A stretch of 64,000 nt of DNA from an uncultured Lachnospiraceae bacterium (GTDB taxonomy: Bacteria > Bacillota > Clostridia > Lachnospirales > Lachnospiraceae): the NCBI GenBank assembly GCA_910588875.1, contig CAJURT010000013.1:1-64000 (forward strand), read 5' to 3'. Both the position numbers and the translations under genes were made by a program. Below, piece by piece: positions 34,358 to 42,811 of the stretch. Positions within the stretch are counted from its first letter, which is position 1; every line of letters starts with the position of its first letter. Under the pieces are notes generated by a model that saw only the letters and a list, made by a program, of their open reading frames with translations, was not told the DNA's origin and did not search any database.

Positions 34358-34454
34358 CATTTACATAATTCGGAAATCATAAAATCCCAGAACCTGGATA
34401 ATCCGGCAGGAAACGACGGTTTTTGACATGTGCCCGGCCGGTGGGAAAATAGGA

Positions 34455-34498
34455 TTATCCACGTTATCCACAATATCCACAATTCATTTGGTGGATAA
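34455..34498 (+). promoter_or_regulatory. DnaA boxes, cluster 2 (three tandem and one inverted)
   Basis: Three boxes in exact 9-base tandem at 34455 (TTATCCACG), 34464 (TTATCCACA, perfect) and 34473 (ATATCCACA), plus an inverted TTATCCACC at 34490-34498. The array ends 9 bases before the candidate -35 of the dnaD promoter. Confidence 0.8.
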
Positions 34499-34507
34499 AT
34501 ACGCCTA

Positions 34508-34536
34508 TTTTCTTTTCAAAAAGGATGTGCTAGAAT
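34508..34536 (+). promoter_or_regulatory. candidate dnaD-dnaC promoter
   Basis: TTTTCT (34508-34513), 17-base spacer, TAGAAT (34531-34536), directly downstream of DnaA-box cluster 2. The -35 is weak. Confidence 0.45.
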
Positions 34537-34563
34537 AGAAAATAACGGAGAGGATGGGAAGTT

Positions 34564-35574
34564 ATGGAGATGATCTGCAGTTTTCGGATGGAGGCAACCC
34601 TGGTGGCGAATGAATTCGTGGACCATTATATGGCAGCTGCCAATGGGGAATATGTAAAAGTGTATCTGTACCTGCTGCGGCATCAGCAGGAAAAGGTGGA
34701 TATCGGCCGGATAGCCGATGCATTAGACCATACGGAGTCGGATGTGAAGCGTGCCCTTGCTTATTGGGAAAAGCTGGGAGTGCTGCGCACGGAAGGGGAG
34801 AAGGAGACCGTTGTAATACAAAATGAAGGCAGTGAAAACCCGGAGCCGCCTGAGGAAGCGCCCGCCGAACCTGAAAGAAGGGTGGTGCGGGCAGCCGGAG
34901 GCCGTCCGCATTATAGCCAGGATCAGGTAAACAGCCTGGCGGATGACGGGGATTTTACCCAGCTTTTATATATCGCGCAGAAATATATGAACAAGGTATT
35001 TACAGCCCGGGAGTGTGAGGTGTTTGCCTATCTTTATGACGGGCTGCATATGTCAGCGGAACTTCTGGAATATTTGGTGGAATACTGCGTACAGAACGGG
35101 CATACCAGTATCCGTTATATTGAAACGGTTGGGCTCAATTGGCAGGAGAGGGGGCTGAACACCGTGGAGGAGGCCCGGGCTTATGCCAGCGGTTTTACCC
35201 GGGATTCTTTCGCCGTGATGCGCTGCTTCGGGCTGACAGACCGGAAACCGGGAGACGGGGAGAAGAAGATGATTGAGAAATGGTTTTCTCAATATGGTTT
35301 TACCCGGGAACTGGTTTTGGAAGCATGCAACCGCACCATGGAGGCGACCCATTCCCCCAGCTTTCGGTATGCGGACAAGATCCTGGCCGAGTGGAAGAAG
35401 GTAGGGGTAAGGACGGTGCAGGACGTAGCGGCCCTGGACGGGAAGCGGCAGGAGAAAAAGAGGGGGGCGCAGGCAAAAAAGGCGGCGAACCAGTTCCACA
35501 ATTTTGAGCAGCGGAGTACGGATTACGATGCGATGGTGCTCGACCAGGTTAAAAGCTGGATTGGGCAGTCCTAG
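34564..35574 (+). CDS. DnaD-domain replication protein
   Basis: A 336-residue protein. Residues about 20-80 form a winged-helix-like domain (VKVYLYLLRHQQEKVDIGRIADALD). A charged linker follows. Two DnaD/DnaB_2 helical repeats lie at about 130-210 (YMNKVFTARECEVFAYLYDGLHMS) and 230-300 (YGFTRELVLEACNRTMEATHSPSFRYADKILAEWKKVGV), with the YxxxIL-type motif YADKILAEW. Such proteins help load the replicative helicase at the origin and at restarted forks. It is coupled to a DnaC/DnaI-type loader 14 bases downstream and sits behind the DnaA-box array. Confidence 0.92.
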   Translation: MEMICSFRMEATLVANEFVDHYMAAANGEYVKVYLYLLRHQQEKVDIGRIADALDHTESDVKRALAYWEKLGVLRTEGEKETVVIQNEGSENPEPPEEAPAEPERRVVRAAGGRPHYSQDQVNSLADDGDFTQLLYIAQKYMNKVFTARECEVFAYLYDGLHMSAELLEYLVEYCVQNGHTSIRYIETVGLNWQERGLNTVEEARAYASGFTRDSFAVMRCFGLTDRKPGDGEKKMIEKWFSQYGFTRELVLEACNRTMEATHSPSFRYADKILAEWKKVGVRTVQDVAALDGKRQEKKRGAQAKKAANQFHNFEQRSTDYDAMVLDQVKSWIGQS

Positions 35575-35588
35575 GGGAGTGAAGGGAT

Positions 35589-36587
35589 ATGGCACTTAAC
35601 AATTCTCAGTATAATGAGGTGATGAGAGGTTACGAAAGGCAGCAGCTGGAGAACCGGCACAGCCAGCAGAGGCGGGTGGAGGAGGTCTACAGGCGTCTGC
35701 CGCAGGTCAAGGAACTGGATGATGAGATCAGGACCTGGGGCGCGGCTTCGGCGAGGCAGGCCCTGGGAGGGGAAGAAGGCGCCGGCCTACGGTTTAAGGA
35801 GAAACTCCGGGATCTCAGGGAGCAGAAGCTTTTGCTCCTGGCATCGGCAGGCTATCCGGCAGATTATATGGAACTGCGGTATAACTGCCCGGACTGCCGG
35901 GATACCGGCTATGCACAGGGGCATCGGTGCCATTGCTTTGAGCAGGCAAGGATCCGCCTTTTATACACCCAGTCAAATGTGAGCCAGATGCTGCAGAAAG
36001 AGAATTTTGATACCCTTTCCTTTGCCTGGTATGATGATGTTGCCCGCTTAGGGCAGCTGGGGATGACACAGGCCGGCTACATGCAGATGGTGGTGCAGAA
36101 CTGCCGGGAATTTGCTGCCGGGTTTCCGGAGAAAGGGAGGAACATCCTCTTTACCGGAAGCACAGGGGTGGGGAAGACTTTCCTGACCAACTGTATCGCC
36201 AAGGCCCTGATTGACCGTTATATATCGGTAATCTGCCTGACTTCCCAGGATTTGTTTGAATTATTGTCACGTTACCGGTTTGGCCGTGACCAGCAGGAGG
36301 ATGCCGGTGAGGCATTTGGGCATATCCTGGACTGTGAAATGCTGATAATCGATGACCTGGGGACAGAGGTAAACAATACCTTTGTCTCCTCCCAGCTTTT
36401 TTATTGCGTCAATGAACGGATCAACAGGGAAAAAGGAACCATTATTTCCACCAACTTATCCATGGGGATGCTGAGGGATATGTATTCAGACCGGGTTGCG
36501 TCCCGCATTATGAGCCATTATGCGACAATTCCCTTATATGGGGAGGACATCCGCATGAAAAAGAAAAACTTCAGGGGATTAACTTGA
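35589..36587 (+). CDS. dnaC: helicase loader ATPase, DnaC/DnaI type
   Basis: A 332-residue AAA+ protein. The N-terminal part has a cysteine cluster (CPDCRDTGYAQGHRCHC) that may bind zinc, as in DnaI of Bacillus. Walker A is FTGSTGVGKTFLTN, Walker B is MLIIDDLGTE, and a sensor segment IISTNLSMGML and an arginine finger region SRIMSHY follow. It should load the DnaB-type helicase. It is in an operon with the DnaD-domain gene. IS-associated IstB proteins are related, but there is no transposase here and the zinc cluster argues for the loader. Confidence 0.92.
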   Translation: MALNNSQYNEVMRGYERQQLENRHSQQRRVEEVYRRLPQVKELDDEIRTWGAASARQALGGEEGAGLRFKEKLRDLREQKLLLLASAGYPADYMELRYNCPDCRDTGYAQGHRCHCFEQARIRLLYTQSNVSQMLQKENFDTLSFAWYDDVARLGQLGMTQAGYMQMVVQNCREFAAGFPEKGRNILFTGSTGVGKTFLTNCIAKALIDRYISVICLTSQDLFELLSRYRFGRDQQEDAGEAFGHILDCEMLIIDDLGTEVNNTFVSSQLFYCVNERINREKGTIISTNLSMGMLRDMYSDRVASRIMSHYATIPLYGEDIRMKKKNFRGLT

Positions 36588-36612
36588 CTTGCAGGTAGCA
36601 TAATGATATAAA
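36584..36612 (+). promoter_or_regulatory. prs promoter
   Basis: TTGACT (36584-36589) overlaps the dnaC stop codon; 17-base spacer; TATAAA (36607-36612). Confidence 0.75.
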
Positions 36613-36656
36613 AGAAACGTCACCTGGTTTTACACAACCATACATGGAGGATAAGC

Positions 36657-37835
36657 ATGATTTACGAAGAAAAGACGATTGAGACGATACCGGTAGGCCC
36701 GCTGGGGCTTATTCCATTGAAAAGCTGTGCTGAGTTGGGGACAAAAGTAAATGAATGGCTGGTAGCATGGAGGAAAGAACGGGAAAGCGAGCACAAATCG
36801 ACTATCGCCTTTGCCGGATACCAGAGGGATTCTTATATTGTGGAAGCGAGGACACCGCGTTTTGGCTCCGGGGAGGGGAAGGGAACCATCGAGGAGTCTG
36901 TCCGCGGGGACGATCTTTATATTATGGTGGATGTGTGCAATTACAGCCTGACCTATTCTTTGTGCGGCATGACCAACCGGATGTCGCCGGATGACCATTT
37001 TCAGGATTTAAAGAGGGTGATTGCCGCGGCGGCAGGGAAGGCGCGCCGGATCAATGTGATTATGCCGTTTTTATATGAGAGCCGCCAGCACCGCCGTTCA
37101 AACCGGGAGTCTTTGGACTGTGCCCTGGCCTTGCAGGAACTGACCAATATGGGGGTGGAGAATATCATCACCTTTGATGCCCATGATCCCCGGGTGCAGA
37201 ATGCGATTCCGCTGAAGGGGTTTGAGACGGTGCAGCCCATTTACCAGTTTATCAAATACCTTCTGCGGGAGGAACGGGAACTGGATATTGACAGTGACCA
37301 TATGATGGTGATCAGCCCGGACGAGGGAGGCATGAGCCGTGCCGTATATTTTGCCAATGTGCTGGGGCTGGATATGGGGATGTTTTATAAGCGCCGGGAT
37401 TATACCCGTATTGTGGACGGGAGGAACCCGATTGTGGCACATGAATTCCTCGGCAGCAGTGTGGAGGGGAAGGATGTGCTGATTATCGATGATATGATTT
37501 CATCGGGGGAAAGCATGCTGGATGTGGCCAAGGAACTGAAGCGGAGGAAGGCCAGGAAGGTGTTTATCTGTGCAACCTTCGGCCTTTTCACCAACGGGCT
37601 GGCCAAGTTTGACGAGTATTATGGGAATGGGCTGATTGACCGTATCCTGACGACAAACCTGGTATACCAAAGCCCGGAACTCTTGTCTCGGCCTTACTAT
37701 ATCAATGTGGACATGAGCAAGTATATTGCACTGATTATTGATAATCTGAACCATGACGATTCCCTGAGCGAGTTGCTGAATCCGGCCAGAAGAATCAATA
37801 AACTGTTAGACAGCTACCGCAGTGAGAAAAACTGA
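36657..37835 (+). CDS. prs: ribose-phosphate pyrophosphokinase, long divergent form
   Basis: A 392-residue protein, about 75 longer than the usual 315-residue enzyme. It makes PRPP from ribose 5-phosphate and ATP. Recognised parts are the flexible-loop region YESRQHRRSNRES, the metal-site TFDAHDPRVQNAI and the PRPP-binding VLIIDDMISSGESM. The N-terminal region and the spacing are unlike canonical Prs, and the C terminus is extended (INKLLDSYRSEKN). It may be the only Prs or a specialised paralogue; the sequence does not decide. It has its own strong promoter. Confidence 0.88.
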   Translation: MIYEEKTIETIPVGPLGLIPLKSCAELGTKVNEWLVAWRKERESEHKSTIAFAGYQRDSYIVEARTPRFGSGEGKGTIEESVRGDDLYIMVDVCNYSLTYSLCGMTNRMSPDDHFQDLKRVIAAAAGKARRINVIMPFLYESRQHRRSNRESLDCALALQELTNMGVENIITFDAHDPRVQNAIPLKGFETVQPIYQFIKYLLREERELDIDSDHMMVISPDEGGMSRAVYFANVLGLDMGMFYKRRDYTRIVDGRNPIVAHEFLGSSVEGKDVLIIDDMISSGESMLDVAKELKRRKARKVFICATFGLFTNGLAKFDEYYGNGLIDRILTTNLVYQSPELLSRPYYINVDMSKYIALIIDNLNHDDSLSELLNPARRINKLLDSYRSEKN

Positions 37836-37870
37836 GGCAAAGATCCAAAGGGATAGGGGACATTGTAGTT

Positions 37871-38404
37871 ATGAAAGAAAAATTTAACTGGAAAAAAGAA
37901 CTTTGGGAATGGCTTAAGATCATTCTCTCGGCAGCAGCGATTGCGCTGGTGCTGAATACTTTCATTATTGCCAACAGCAAGGTGCCGAGCGGCTCCATGG
38001 AGAATACGATTATGACCAATGACAGGGTGATCGGTTCCCGCCTGTCCTACCTGTTTGGGGATCCGGAACGGGGGGATATTGTGATTTTCCATTATCCGGA
38101 CAATGAGAAAATTTATTATGTGAAGCGGGTGATCGGCCTGCCGGGTGAGACCGTGGACATCCGCGGCGGCCATGTTTACCTGAACGGATCAGAGGAACCC
38201 TTGGAGGAGGATTATATACGGGAACCGATGATCCCGGAGGAGCCTGCCCATTACGAGGTGCCGGAGGGGTGTTATTTTATGCTGGGGGATAACCGGAATT
38301 ACTCCTCAGATGCCAGGGTATGGGACAATACTTATGTGAAAAAAAAGAAGATTGTGGCAAAGGTGCTGTTTCGGTATTTCCCTGGATTTAAAAAGATCGA
38401 ATGA
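37871..38404 (+). CDS. lepB: type I signal peptidase
   Basis: A 177-residue single-pass membrane protease. The anchor is at about residues 14-35. The nucleophile serine lies in KVPSGSMENTI and the general-base lysine in YYVKRVIGLPGE, followed by the GDNRNYSSDARVWD box. All catalytic elements are present. It removes signal peptides of exported proteins. It follows prs by 35 bases and ends at a clear terminator. Confidence 0.96.
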   Translation: MKEKFNWKKELWEWLKIILSAAAIALVLNTFIIANSKVPSGSMENTIMTNDRVIGSRLSYLFGDPERGDIVIFHYPDNEKIYYVKRVIGLPGETVDIRGGHVYLNGSEEPLEEDYIREPMIPEEPAHYEVPEGCYFMLGDNRNYSSDARVWDNTYVKKKKIVAKVLFRYFPGFKKIE

Positions 38405-38423
38405 CGGACAGACAGATGCGGGT

Positions 38424-38461
38424 AAAGGCTGCCAAAGCATGGCAGCCTTTATTGCGTTTTT
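38424..38461 (+). terminator. terminator after lepB
   Basis: AAAGGCTGCC (38424-38433) pairs perfectly with GGCAGCCTTT (38441-38450), followed by ATTGCG and TTTTT. Confidence 0.82.
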
Positions 38462-38480
38462 AAAGATTGTATGGTATAGT
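38452..38480 (+). promoter_or_regulatory. promoter of the nucleotidyltransferase gene
   Basis: TTGCGT (38452-38457), 17-base spacer, TATAGT (38475-38480); its -35 lies in the tail of the lepB terminator. Confidence 0.55.
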
Positions 38481-38529
38481 GAAAAGTAAGAGAAAAAAGG
38501 CCAAAAGTCTGAAAGAGGGGATAAAAACA

Positions 38530-39447
38530 ATGAAAAATACGACATTGGTGATCATGGCCGCGGGACTGGGAAGCCGGTTTGGGGGCGGGATCAAGCAGTT
38601 GGAGCCGGTAGGCCCAAACGGTGAGATTATTATGGATTATTCCATCCACGATGCCCGAAAGGCAGGGTTTAATAAAATCGTATTTATTATCCGCCATGAC
38701 CTGGAGGAGGATTTCAGGCGGGTGATCGGCAACCGGATCGAGAAGGTGGCGGATGTGGCATATGCCTACCAGGAACTGGATGCTTTGCCAAAGGGGTATG
38801 CAGTTCCTGAAGGGAGGAAGAAGCCCTGGGGAACCGGACATGCGGTTTTATCCGTAAAGGGGATTGTGAAAGAGCCGTTTCTGGTAATTAATGCAGACGA
38901 TTACTATGGAAAGGAAGCCTTTTGCAAGATCCATGATTATATGGTGCAGGAGATGGATGAGGGGGCATCCGTATATGATATGTGCATGGCGGGCTTCATC
39001 CTGTCCAATACCTTGAGTGAGAACGGAGCAGTGACGCGGGGGGTCTGCCGCCTGAATGGGGACGGGACCCTTAAGGAAGTGACAGAGACCTACGGCATTG
39101 AACAAAAGGGCGACGGTTTGTCAGCCAGTGATGAGGAGGGAAACCCGGTGCGGGTCAGCGGGGGGCAGCATGTGTCTATGAACATGTGGGGGCTTCCCCC
39201 GGCATTTTTGGACGAACTGGAAAACGGTTTCCCTGGCTTTTTGGACAGTGCAGCGGGAAACCTAAAGGCGGAATATCTGCTTCCCAGGATTATTGACCGG
39301 CTGATCCGGGAGGGGAAAGCAAAGGTAAGGGTACTGGAGACCCAGGATAAATGGTTCGGGGTGACCTACCAGGAGGATAAGGCAGCTGTGGTGGCATCCA
39401 TCCAGGAACTGGTGAAGAGAGGGATATACGGGGAAAAGTTATATTAA
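38530..39447 (+). CDS. sugar nucleotidyltransferase family protein
   Basis: A 305-residue Rossmann-type transferase. The N-terminal signature VIMAAGLGSRFGGGIKQLEPV is the nucleotide-binding loop and the metal aspartates lie in INADDYYG. It differs from GalU/RmlA in the GGGIKQLEPVGPNGE segment, typical of an uncharacterised clade that is common in Firmicutes. The substrate sugar phosphate is unknown. Start 38530 follows GAGGGG by 9 bases. It precedes the pseudo-GH13 gene by 49 bases, so glycan metabolism is likely. Confidence 0.88.
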   Translation: MKNTTLVIMAAGLGSRFGGGIKQLEPVGPNGEIIMDYSIHDARKAGFNKIVFIIRHDLEEDFRRVIGNRIEKVADVAYAYQELDALPKGYAVPEGRKKPWGTGHAVLSVKGIVKEPFLVINADDYYGKEAFCKIHDYMVQEMDEGASVYDMCMAGFILSNTLSENGAVTRGVCRLNGDGTLKEVTETYGIEQKGDGLSASDEEGNPVRVSGGQHVSMNMWGLPPAFLDELENGFPGFLDSAAGNLKAEYLLPRIIDRLIREGKAKVRVLETQDKWFGVTYQEDKAAVVASIQELVKRGIYGEKLY

Positions 39448-39496
39448 GCACACGGCAGATGGAACATGAGGCGGGCAGAAGAAAGGTGGCTGGAGA

Positions 39497-41473
39497 ATGC
39501 GGCAGTATAAGATTGACAACAGGGACGGGAAAGCATATCCATTGGGGCTCACAAAGGTAGACGGAGGGATTCATGTTTCGGTGGCAGCAGAGGCAAAGGA
39601 GTGCAGCCTGGTTTTGTTTGCACCCTCAGCGCCCCACGTGTCTGGCAAAGAGGCGGACAGGCTGCAGGTTTCCGAGGCGGAGGAACCGGTAAGGGGCGCG
39701 GAGGGTGTGCTTTGCCGGATTCCGTTCCCGGCAGAAAAACGGGTGGGCAATGTCTGGGGTATGACTGTGCTGGGAAAGGGCCTGGAGAGGATGGAATATG
39801 CCTTTGAGGCGGACGGAAAGCTGTTTTCCGATCCTTATGGGTATGCTTTTACCGGGCAGGAGGAGTGGGGAGAAGAAGATCAGATCCATGCCCTGCTGCG
39901 GTGCCCGGTGCGGCAGGAGGATTTTGACTGGGAGGGGGATACCCCTTTGCATATCCCATATGAGGAATGTGTGGTGTACCGGCTCCACGTGCGAGGGTTT
40001 ACCAGGCATTCTTCCTCGAAGGTGAAGGAGAAAGGGACCTTCCGGGGAATCGTGGAAAAAATCCCCTATCTGAAGGAACTTGGGGTCACTACGCTGGAAT
40101 TGATGCCCATGGCAGAGTTTTCTGAGGTAATGGCAACGGAGAGGCACGAAGGCCCTAAGCAGGGGCGGGAGGCCGACGGGAGGCTGAATTACTGGGGATA
40201 TGGCAGAGCATTTAACGGAGCCCCCAAAGCTTCCTATGCAGGGAAAAAGCACCGGCCGGATCTGGAATTTAAGTACCTGGTGAAGGAACTGCACCGGGCC
40301 GGGATCGAACTGGTGGCAGAACTTTTCTTTACCGGCAAGGAATCCCCGGCCTATGTCCTGGACATGGCACGCCGCTGGGTGAGGGAATACCATTTGGACG
40401 GCATCCACATAACAGGAGATGCACCGGCGGCGCTGCTGGCCGGGGATCCCTACCTGGCCGGGAGTAAAATCTGGGCTTCTTATTGGGAAGGAGGGGGAAA
40501 GCCTTCGTCGCCCAAGTATCTGGGCGAGTACAATGACGGCTTCCTTATCGACATGCGCAGGGTGCTTAAGGGGGATGAAGGGCAGATGGGCAGGCTGGCC
40601 CTCTGCAGCAGGCGAAACCCGGCCGGGCATGGCGTGATCAATTATATGGCCAACACCAATGGTTTTACATTGATGGATCTGGTATGCTATGAGCAGAAGC
40701 ATAACGAGGGCAATGGGGAGAAGAACCTGGACGGAAGCGATTACAATTATAGCTGGAATTGCGGTGTGGAGGGGCCGGCGAGGAAGAAAAAGGTGGTGGA
40801 ACTCAGAAAACAGCAGCTGCGGAATGCGTATCTTTTGCTGTTCTTAAGCCAGGGGACGCCGCTTTTGATGGCTGGGGATGAATTCGGCAATTCGCAGAAC
40901 GGCAACAATAATGCCTACTGCCAGGACAATGCCATCTCCTGGCTCAACTGGAACCAACTCAAAAGCAACCAGGATTTATATACGTTTGTGAAATATGTAA
41001 TTGCCTTTCGCAAGGCACATCCGGTGTTCAGAAGGGACGTGGAACCAAGGATGATGGATTACCAGATGTGCGGGTTCCCGGATGTATCTTACCACGGGAT
41101 CCGGGCATGGGTCCCGGAATTTGACAATTTCCGGCGCCAGCTGGGGATCCTGTATTGCGGGAAATATGGCAGGAAGACGGACGGGACGGAGGATGACAGC
41201 TTTTTTGTGGCATACAATATGCATTGGGAGCCGCATGGGTTTGCGCTCCCCCACCTGCCAAAGGGGATGGGCTGGCATATGGCCTTTGATACCTCGGACG
41301 GCGGGCGCAACGGTTATTTTGAGCCGGGAAACGAGCCGGAAGCTGCGAATCAAAAGGAGATTATGGTGCCGTCCCGCTCTATCCTGGTGCTGATCGGAAA
41401 AGACCTTAAACAAAAGGGGCCGGAAACGGCTTTGCAGGATAAGGGACAGGAGGGACAGGATGCACACATTTGA
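39497..41473 (+). CDS. GlgX/isoamylase-like GH13 protein without catalytic residues
   Basis: A 658-residue protein laid out like glycogen-debranching GH13_11 enzymes: an N-terminal CBM48-like domain (about 1-130), a TIM barrel beginning VVYRLHVRGFTRH and a C-terminal beta domain. The barrel keeps landmarks such as GVTTLELMPM, LNYWGYG and NYSWNCGVEG. The three catalytic positions are changed: the nucleophile motif DGFRFD reads DGIHIT (T306 for Asp), the acid motif AEPW reads ASYW (S328 for Glu), and the HD motif reads TN (N388 for Asp). It should not hydrolyse glycan by the GH13 mechanism; binding or a regulatory role is inferred. It overlaps mazG by 14 bases. Confidence 0.85.
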   Translation: MRQYKIDNRDGKAYPLGLTKVDGGIHVSVAAEAKECSLVLFAPSAPHVSGKEADRLQVSEAEEPVRGAEGVLCRIPFPAEKRVGNVWGMTVLGKGLERMEYAFEADGKLFSDPYGYAFTGQEEWGEEDQIHALLRCPVRQEDFDWEGDTPLHIPYEECVVYRLHVRGFTRHSSSKVKEKGTFRGIVEKIPYLKELGVTTLELMPMAEFSEVMATERHEGPKQGREADGRLNYWGYGRAFNGAPKASYAGKKHRPDLEFKYLVKELHRAGIELVAELFFTGKESPAYVLDMARRWVREYHLDGIHITGDAPAALLAGDPYLAGSKIWASYWEGGGKPSSPKYLGEYNDGFLIDMRRVLKGDEGQMGRLALCSRRNPAGHGVINYMANTNGFTLMDLVCYEQKHNEGNGEKNLDGSDYNYSWNCGVEGPARKKKVVELRKQQLRNAYLLLFLSQGTPLLMAGDEFGNSQNGNNNAYCQDNAISWLNWNQLKSNQDLYTFVKYVIAFRKAHPVFRRDVEPRMMDYQMCGFPDVSYHGIRAWVPEFDNFRRQLGILYCGKYGRKTDGTEDDSFFVAYNMHWEPHGFALPHLPKGMGWHMAFDTSDGGRNGYFEPGNEPEAANQKEIMVPSRSILVLIGKDLKQKGPETALQDKGQEGQDAHI

Positions 41474-41840
41474 GGAACTGGTATCAGTGGTGGAGACCCT
41501 CCGTTCAGAGAACGGATGCGCCTGGGACCGGAAGCAGACCTTTGAGAGCCTAAAGCCCTGCCTTGAGGAGGAGACAGGGGAGGTTTTGGCGGCGATTGAC
41601 AATAAGGACATGGAAAACCTGTGTGAAGAGTTGGGAGATGTGCTTTTCCATGTGCTGATTTATAGCCAGATTGCCAGGGAACAGGGATATTTCCGGCAGG
41701 AGGATGTGGTGGACGGGATATGTGAAAAAATGATCCGCCGCCATCCCCATGTATTCGGAGAGGCAAGGCCGCTTTCGCCGGAGGAAAGCCTGAACTTGTG
41801 GAAGGAGATTAAAAAGCAGGAAAAAGCCAAAAAACCTTGA
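41460..41840 (+). CDS. mazG: MazG-family nucleotide pyrophosphohydrolase
   Basis: A 126-residue single-domain MazG protein. Motifs CAWDRKQTFESLKPCLEEETGEV and LCEELGDVLFHVLIYSQIA supply the EExxE and ExxD metal ligands. It hydrolyses NTPs to NMPs and pyrophosphate, usually for house-cleaning. The RRHPHVFGE tail matches the family. Starts inside the end of the pseudo-GH13 gene. The next gene, hup, has its own promoter that begins in the mazG stop codon region. Confidence 0.92.
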   Translation: MHTFEELVSVVETLRSENGCAWDRKQTFESLKPCLEEETGEVLAAIDNKDMENLCEELGDVLFHVLIYSQIAREQGYFRQEDVVDGICEKMIRRHPHVFGEARPLSPEESLNLWKEIKKQEKAKKP

Positions 41841-41865
41841 CAAACAGTAGCAAAACAGATATAAA
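41837..41865 (+). promoter_or_regulatory. promoter of the hup-rqcP-yab operon
   Basis: Perfect TTGACA (41837-41842), 17-base spacer, TATAAA (41860-41865). Confidence 0.82.
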
Positions 41866-41930
41866 ATGTAGAGTATACTATTTCAAGGGTGCGGCAAGGG
41901 CTGTGCCAGACGATTTCAGGAGGAGTAATC

Positions 41931-42206
41931 ATGAATAAAACAGAATTAGTAACAGCAATTGCAGAACAGGCAGAGATCTCCAAGAAGGATGCAGAAGCAG
42001 CATTGAAGGCATTTGCTGATGTTGTGTCTGCTGCTTTGAAGAATGGCGATAAGGTGCAGTTGGTTGGCTTTGGTACTTTTGAGGTATCTGAGAGGGCAGC
42101 GAGGGAAGGCAGGAACCCCAGGACAGGTGAGTCGATGCCGATCAAGGCTTGCAAGAGCCCGAAGTTCAAACCAGGCAAAGCATTGAAGGACATGGTAAAC
42201 GAATAA
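41931..42206 (+). CDS. hup: DNA-binding protein HU
   Basis: A 91-residue histone-like protein starting MNKTELVTAIAEQAEISKKD with the HU signature GFGTFEVSERAAREGRNP. It compacts and bends DNA. AGGAGGAGTAATC precedes ATG 41931; the frame runs back to 41889 without a binding site. It heads the conserved hup-rqcP-yabP-yabQ-divIC order known from Bacillus and Clostridia. Confidence 0.97.
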   Translation: MNKTELVTAIAEQAEISKKDAEAALKAFADVVSAALKNGDKVQLVGFGTFEVSERAAREGRNPRTGESMPIKACKSPKFKPGKALKDMVNE

Positions 42207-42209
42207 TTT

Positions 42210-42449
42210 ATGAGATTAGACAAATATCTGAAGGTTTCCCGTCTGATCAAGCGCCGGACAGTGGCCAATGAGGCCTGTGACGCCGGGCGGGTCCTGGTTA
42301 ATGAAAAACCGGCCAAAGCGTCGGTGAACGTCAAGGCAGGGGACATCATAGAGATACAGTTTGGCACCAGTTCGGTGAGGGTAGAGGTGCTGGATGTCCA
42401 GGAGACAGTCCGCAAGGACGATGCGAAGGAACTATACCGGTATTTATAA
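42210..42449 (+). CDS. rqcP: S4-domain RNA-binding protein RqcP
   Basis: A 79-residue S4 protein (MRLDKYLKVSRLIKRRTVANEACDAG). Members of the former YabO/Hsp15-like family in Firmicutes act as RqcP, which supports alanine tailing on stalled 50S subunits. It lies 3 bases after hup and leads into yabP, as expected. No catalytic domain is attached. Confidence 0.92.
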   Translation: MRLDKYLKVSRLIKRRTVANEACDAGRVLVNEKPAKASVNVKAGDIIEIQFGTSSVRVEVLDVQETVRKDDAKELYRYL

Positions 42450-42518
42450 AAGTCATAAGGGAAGAGATCTCCTCATATATTGAAATCAGGTGTTTCATAT
42501 AGCAGGAGGTCTTTTTGC

Positions 42519-42803
42519 ATGGAGGAAAAATCGGGAACCCGCCCCCACGCCTGTTTTCTGCAGAACCGTGCGGCAGCCAATCTGACAGGGGTACGGGAGG
42601 TAGTGGCGTTTGATGAAAACCAGGTAGTCATGGATACGGATCTGGGGCTTTTGACCCTGAAAGGGAAGGATCTGCATGTCAGCCGCCTGTTGGTGGAAAA
42701 AGGGGAAGTGGATGTCACAGGGACAGTGGACAGCATGGCCTATTCCTCCAATGAAGCATACCGTAAGGCAGGGCAGTCATTTTTTGTCCGGCTGTTCAAG
42801 TAA
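42519..42803 (+). CDS. yabP: sporulation protein YabP
   Basis: A 94-residue protein with the YabP/YqfC core LTGVREVVAFDENQVVMDT and LKGKDLHVSRLLVEKGEVDV. In Bacillus it is made in the mother cell under sigma-E and helps spore coat assembly. AGGAGG lies 9 bases before ATG 42519; a longer reading starts at 42480. It is followed directly by yabQ. Confidence 0.9.
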   Translation: MEEKSGTRPHACFLQNRAAANLTGVREVVAFDENQVVMDTDLGLLTLKGKDLHVSRLLVEKGEVDVTGTVDSMAYSSNEAYRKAGQSFFVRLFK

Positions 42804-42811
42804 GGGGGCGG

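Noticed and set aside
34298..34563. Chromosomal replication origin
   Set aside because: Six DnaA boxes are present, but dnaA and dnaN, the usual neighbours of oriC, are not here, and no clear AT-rich unwinding region was seen. A regulatory or titration role fits better.
35589..36587. IstB transposition helper of an IS21-type element
   Set aside because: No transposase or terminal repeats are near, and the protein has the DnaI-like cysteine cluster and follows a DnaD-domain gene.
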